From Bacteroidota bacterium (GTDB lineage: Bacteria; Bacteroidota; Bacteroidia; Chitinophagales; Chitinophagaceae), in contig JANYAL010000333.1 in the NCBI GenBank assembly GCA_025361325.1, positions 1 through 7,660 on the forward strand: a DNA stretch of 7,660 bases, written 5' to 3'. The notes beneath the pieces are model-generated. The model was not told the DNA's origin and searched no databases. It worked only from the letters and a program-made list of their open reading frames with translations. Made by a program: the position numbers and the translations under genes. Shown here one piece after another: positions 6,860 to 7,660 of this stretch; position 1 is the stretch's first letter; every line of letters starts with the position of its first letter.

Positions 6860-7660
6860 TCAGCCTTTGGTACCCCCGCTGAGGTCAATAGCGGTATTGT
6901 CGCCGATATTCAGGCTGCGGTTGACACCTTTCACTTCGGCATCACTGCCGATCAGCGAATTATTGATGACAATCTCTACAAGCTTTGCATAGGAGCCGAT
7001 GATAGAATCCTTGATGATGGCATAACTGATCGTAGTGTTCTCACCGATGGCCACATTGGGGCCTATAACCGAATTGCGTATATCGCATCCTTCGGCAATG
7101 CTTACCGGCGGTATGATGATGGTATTCTCAAAACTATGTTTCAATGCTATATTACCCCCGAACTTTTTCAGCAAGGTAGCATTTGATTCAAGCAGGGTCT
7201 CTTTCTTGCCGCAGTCGAACCAGTTCTGCACTTTGAACGACTGGAACTTAGCTCCGCTCTGGATCATACATTCGAGGGCGTCGGTGAGGTTGAATTCCTC
7301 ATAGCTCCTGATATCCTTCGAGATGATCTTCTCCAGGCAGGCAAACAGAAAATCAGTCTCTTTGATCTTGTATACTCCTACCAGCGCCATATTGCTTTTG
7401 GGGATGGAGGGCTTCTCCACCACCCGGCTGATGAAACCATCCTCACCGATCTCAGCAACACCAAAATTGCGCGGGTCATCCACCCTCTTCACACCCAGCA
7501 TGGAATGGGATGATTCCATCACTTCCCGAACATCATATTCTGCGATCGTATCACCCAGCACGATCAGCACTTCCTCATTACCCACAATTTCACGGGTAAG
7601 GTCTATGGCATGCCCGGTTCCGTAACGTTCGTTCTGCCGGATGAAAAAACAGTTCAGGTG
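6860..7660 (-). CDS. Sugar-1-phosphate nucleotidyltransferase, long RmlA/GlmU-like form with left-handed beta-helix tail (5' end missing)
   Basis: Enzyme predicted to make an NDP-sugar (for example dTDP-glucose) from a sugar 1-phosphate and an NTP, in the cytoplasm. The frame is open to the right edge; 266 residues are visible and the N-terminal nucleotide-binding loop (GxGTRLRP) is missing. A GTG at 7585 is not the start, because family sequence continues upstream (RYGTGHAID, visible residues 12-20). Seen are the metal-site GD (36-37, VLGDT), FGVAEI (66-71), the EKP motif (82-84), EEFNLTDAL (121-129) and WFDCG (147-151). After that comes a region of hexapeptide-like repeats (about 180-258; SVIGPNVAIGENTTI, SIIGSYAKL, SLIGSDAEV) that should fold as a left-handed beta-helix, often a trimerisation or acyltransferase-like domain. 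The base specificity cannot be settled from this part. Its position upstream of polysaccharide export genes on the same strand fits a role in supplying precursor. Confidence 0.9.
   Translation of the reverse strand, partial: HLNCFFIRQNERYGTGHAIDLTREIVGNEEVLIVLGDTIAEYDVREVMESSHSMLGVKRVDDPRNFGVAEIGEDGFISRVVEKPSIPKSNMALVGVYKIKETDFLFACLEKIISKDIRSYEEFNLTDALECMIQSGAKFQSFKVQNWFDCGKKETLLESNATLLKKFGGNIALKHSFENTIIIPPVSIAEGCDIRNSVIGPNVAIGENTTISYAIIKDSIIGSYAKLVEIVINNSLIGSDAEVKGVNRSLNIGDNTAIDLSGGTKG

Noticed and set aside
7583..7585. GTG as start codon of the nucleotidyltransferase
   Set aside because: The frame stays open to the window edge and the 25 upstream codons encode conserved family sequence.

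Overview
The window looks like chromosomal DNA of a Bacteroidota bacterium, most plausibly of the Chitinophagaceae type. This is inferred from the style of the proteins (a roughly 800-residue multi-SLBB export protein, a kinase-less Wzz protein, a NatA-type ABC ATPase), from start codons without Shine-Dalgarno sequences, and from base composition in the mid-40s % G+C as judged by eye. No tRNA, rRNA, insertion sequence, CRISPR array or phage gene was seen. Six protein genes fill almost the whole window, and both outermost genes are cut by its edges.

Left part, plus strand (1-2064): the 3' part of an ABC transporter ATPase, followed 42 bases later by its membrane partner, an ABC-2/NatB-type permease. 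Together they form a two-gene export system of unknown substrate.

Right part, minus strand (7660-2148, read right to left): (i) a sugar-1-phosphate nucleotidyltransferase with a C-terminal hexapeptide-repeat region, cut at its 5' end; (ii) a 230-base intergenic stretch with a TACTTTG-N5-CAAAGTA inverted repeat that overlaps a candidate Bacteroidota promoter; (iii) a flavin-dependent nitronate monooxygenase/FabK-type enzyme; (iv) a large outer-membrane polysaccharide export protein with a Poly_export domain and about six SLBB units; (v) a Wzz-type chain-length/co-polymerase protein without a kinase domain. The last three genes are separated by only 48 and 21 bases and probably form one transcription unit. 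It converges with the ABC transporter pair across an 83-base gap.

The biological theme of the minus strand is surface polysaccharide. The nucleotidyltransferase would activate a sugar, the Wzz protein would control polymer length and link to the exit channel, and the SLBB protein would be that channel. The flavoenzyme is the odd member. I found no convincing evidence of a wholly new system. The items most worth a second look are the inverted repeat and promoter arrangement upstream of the flavoenzyme, the placement and identity of that enzyme, and the domain layout of the export protein.
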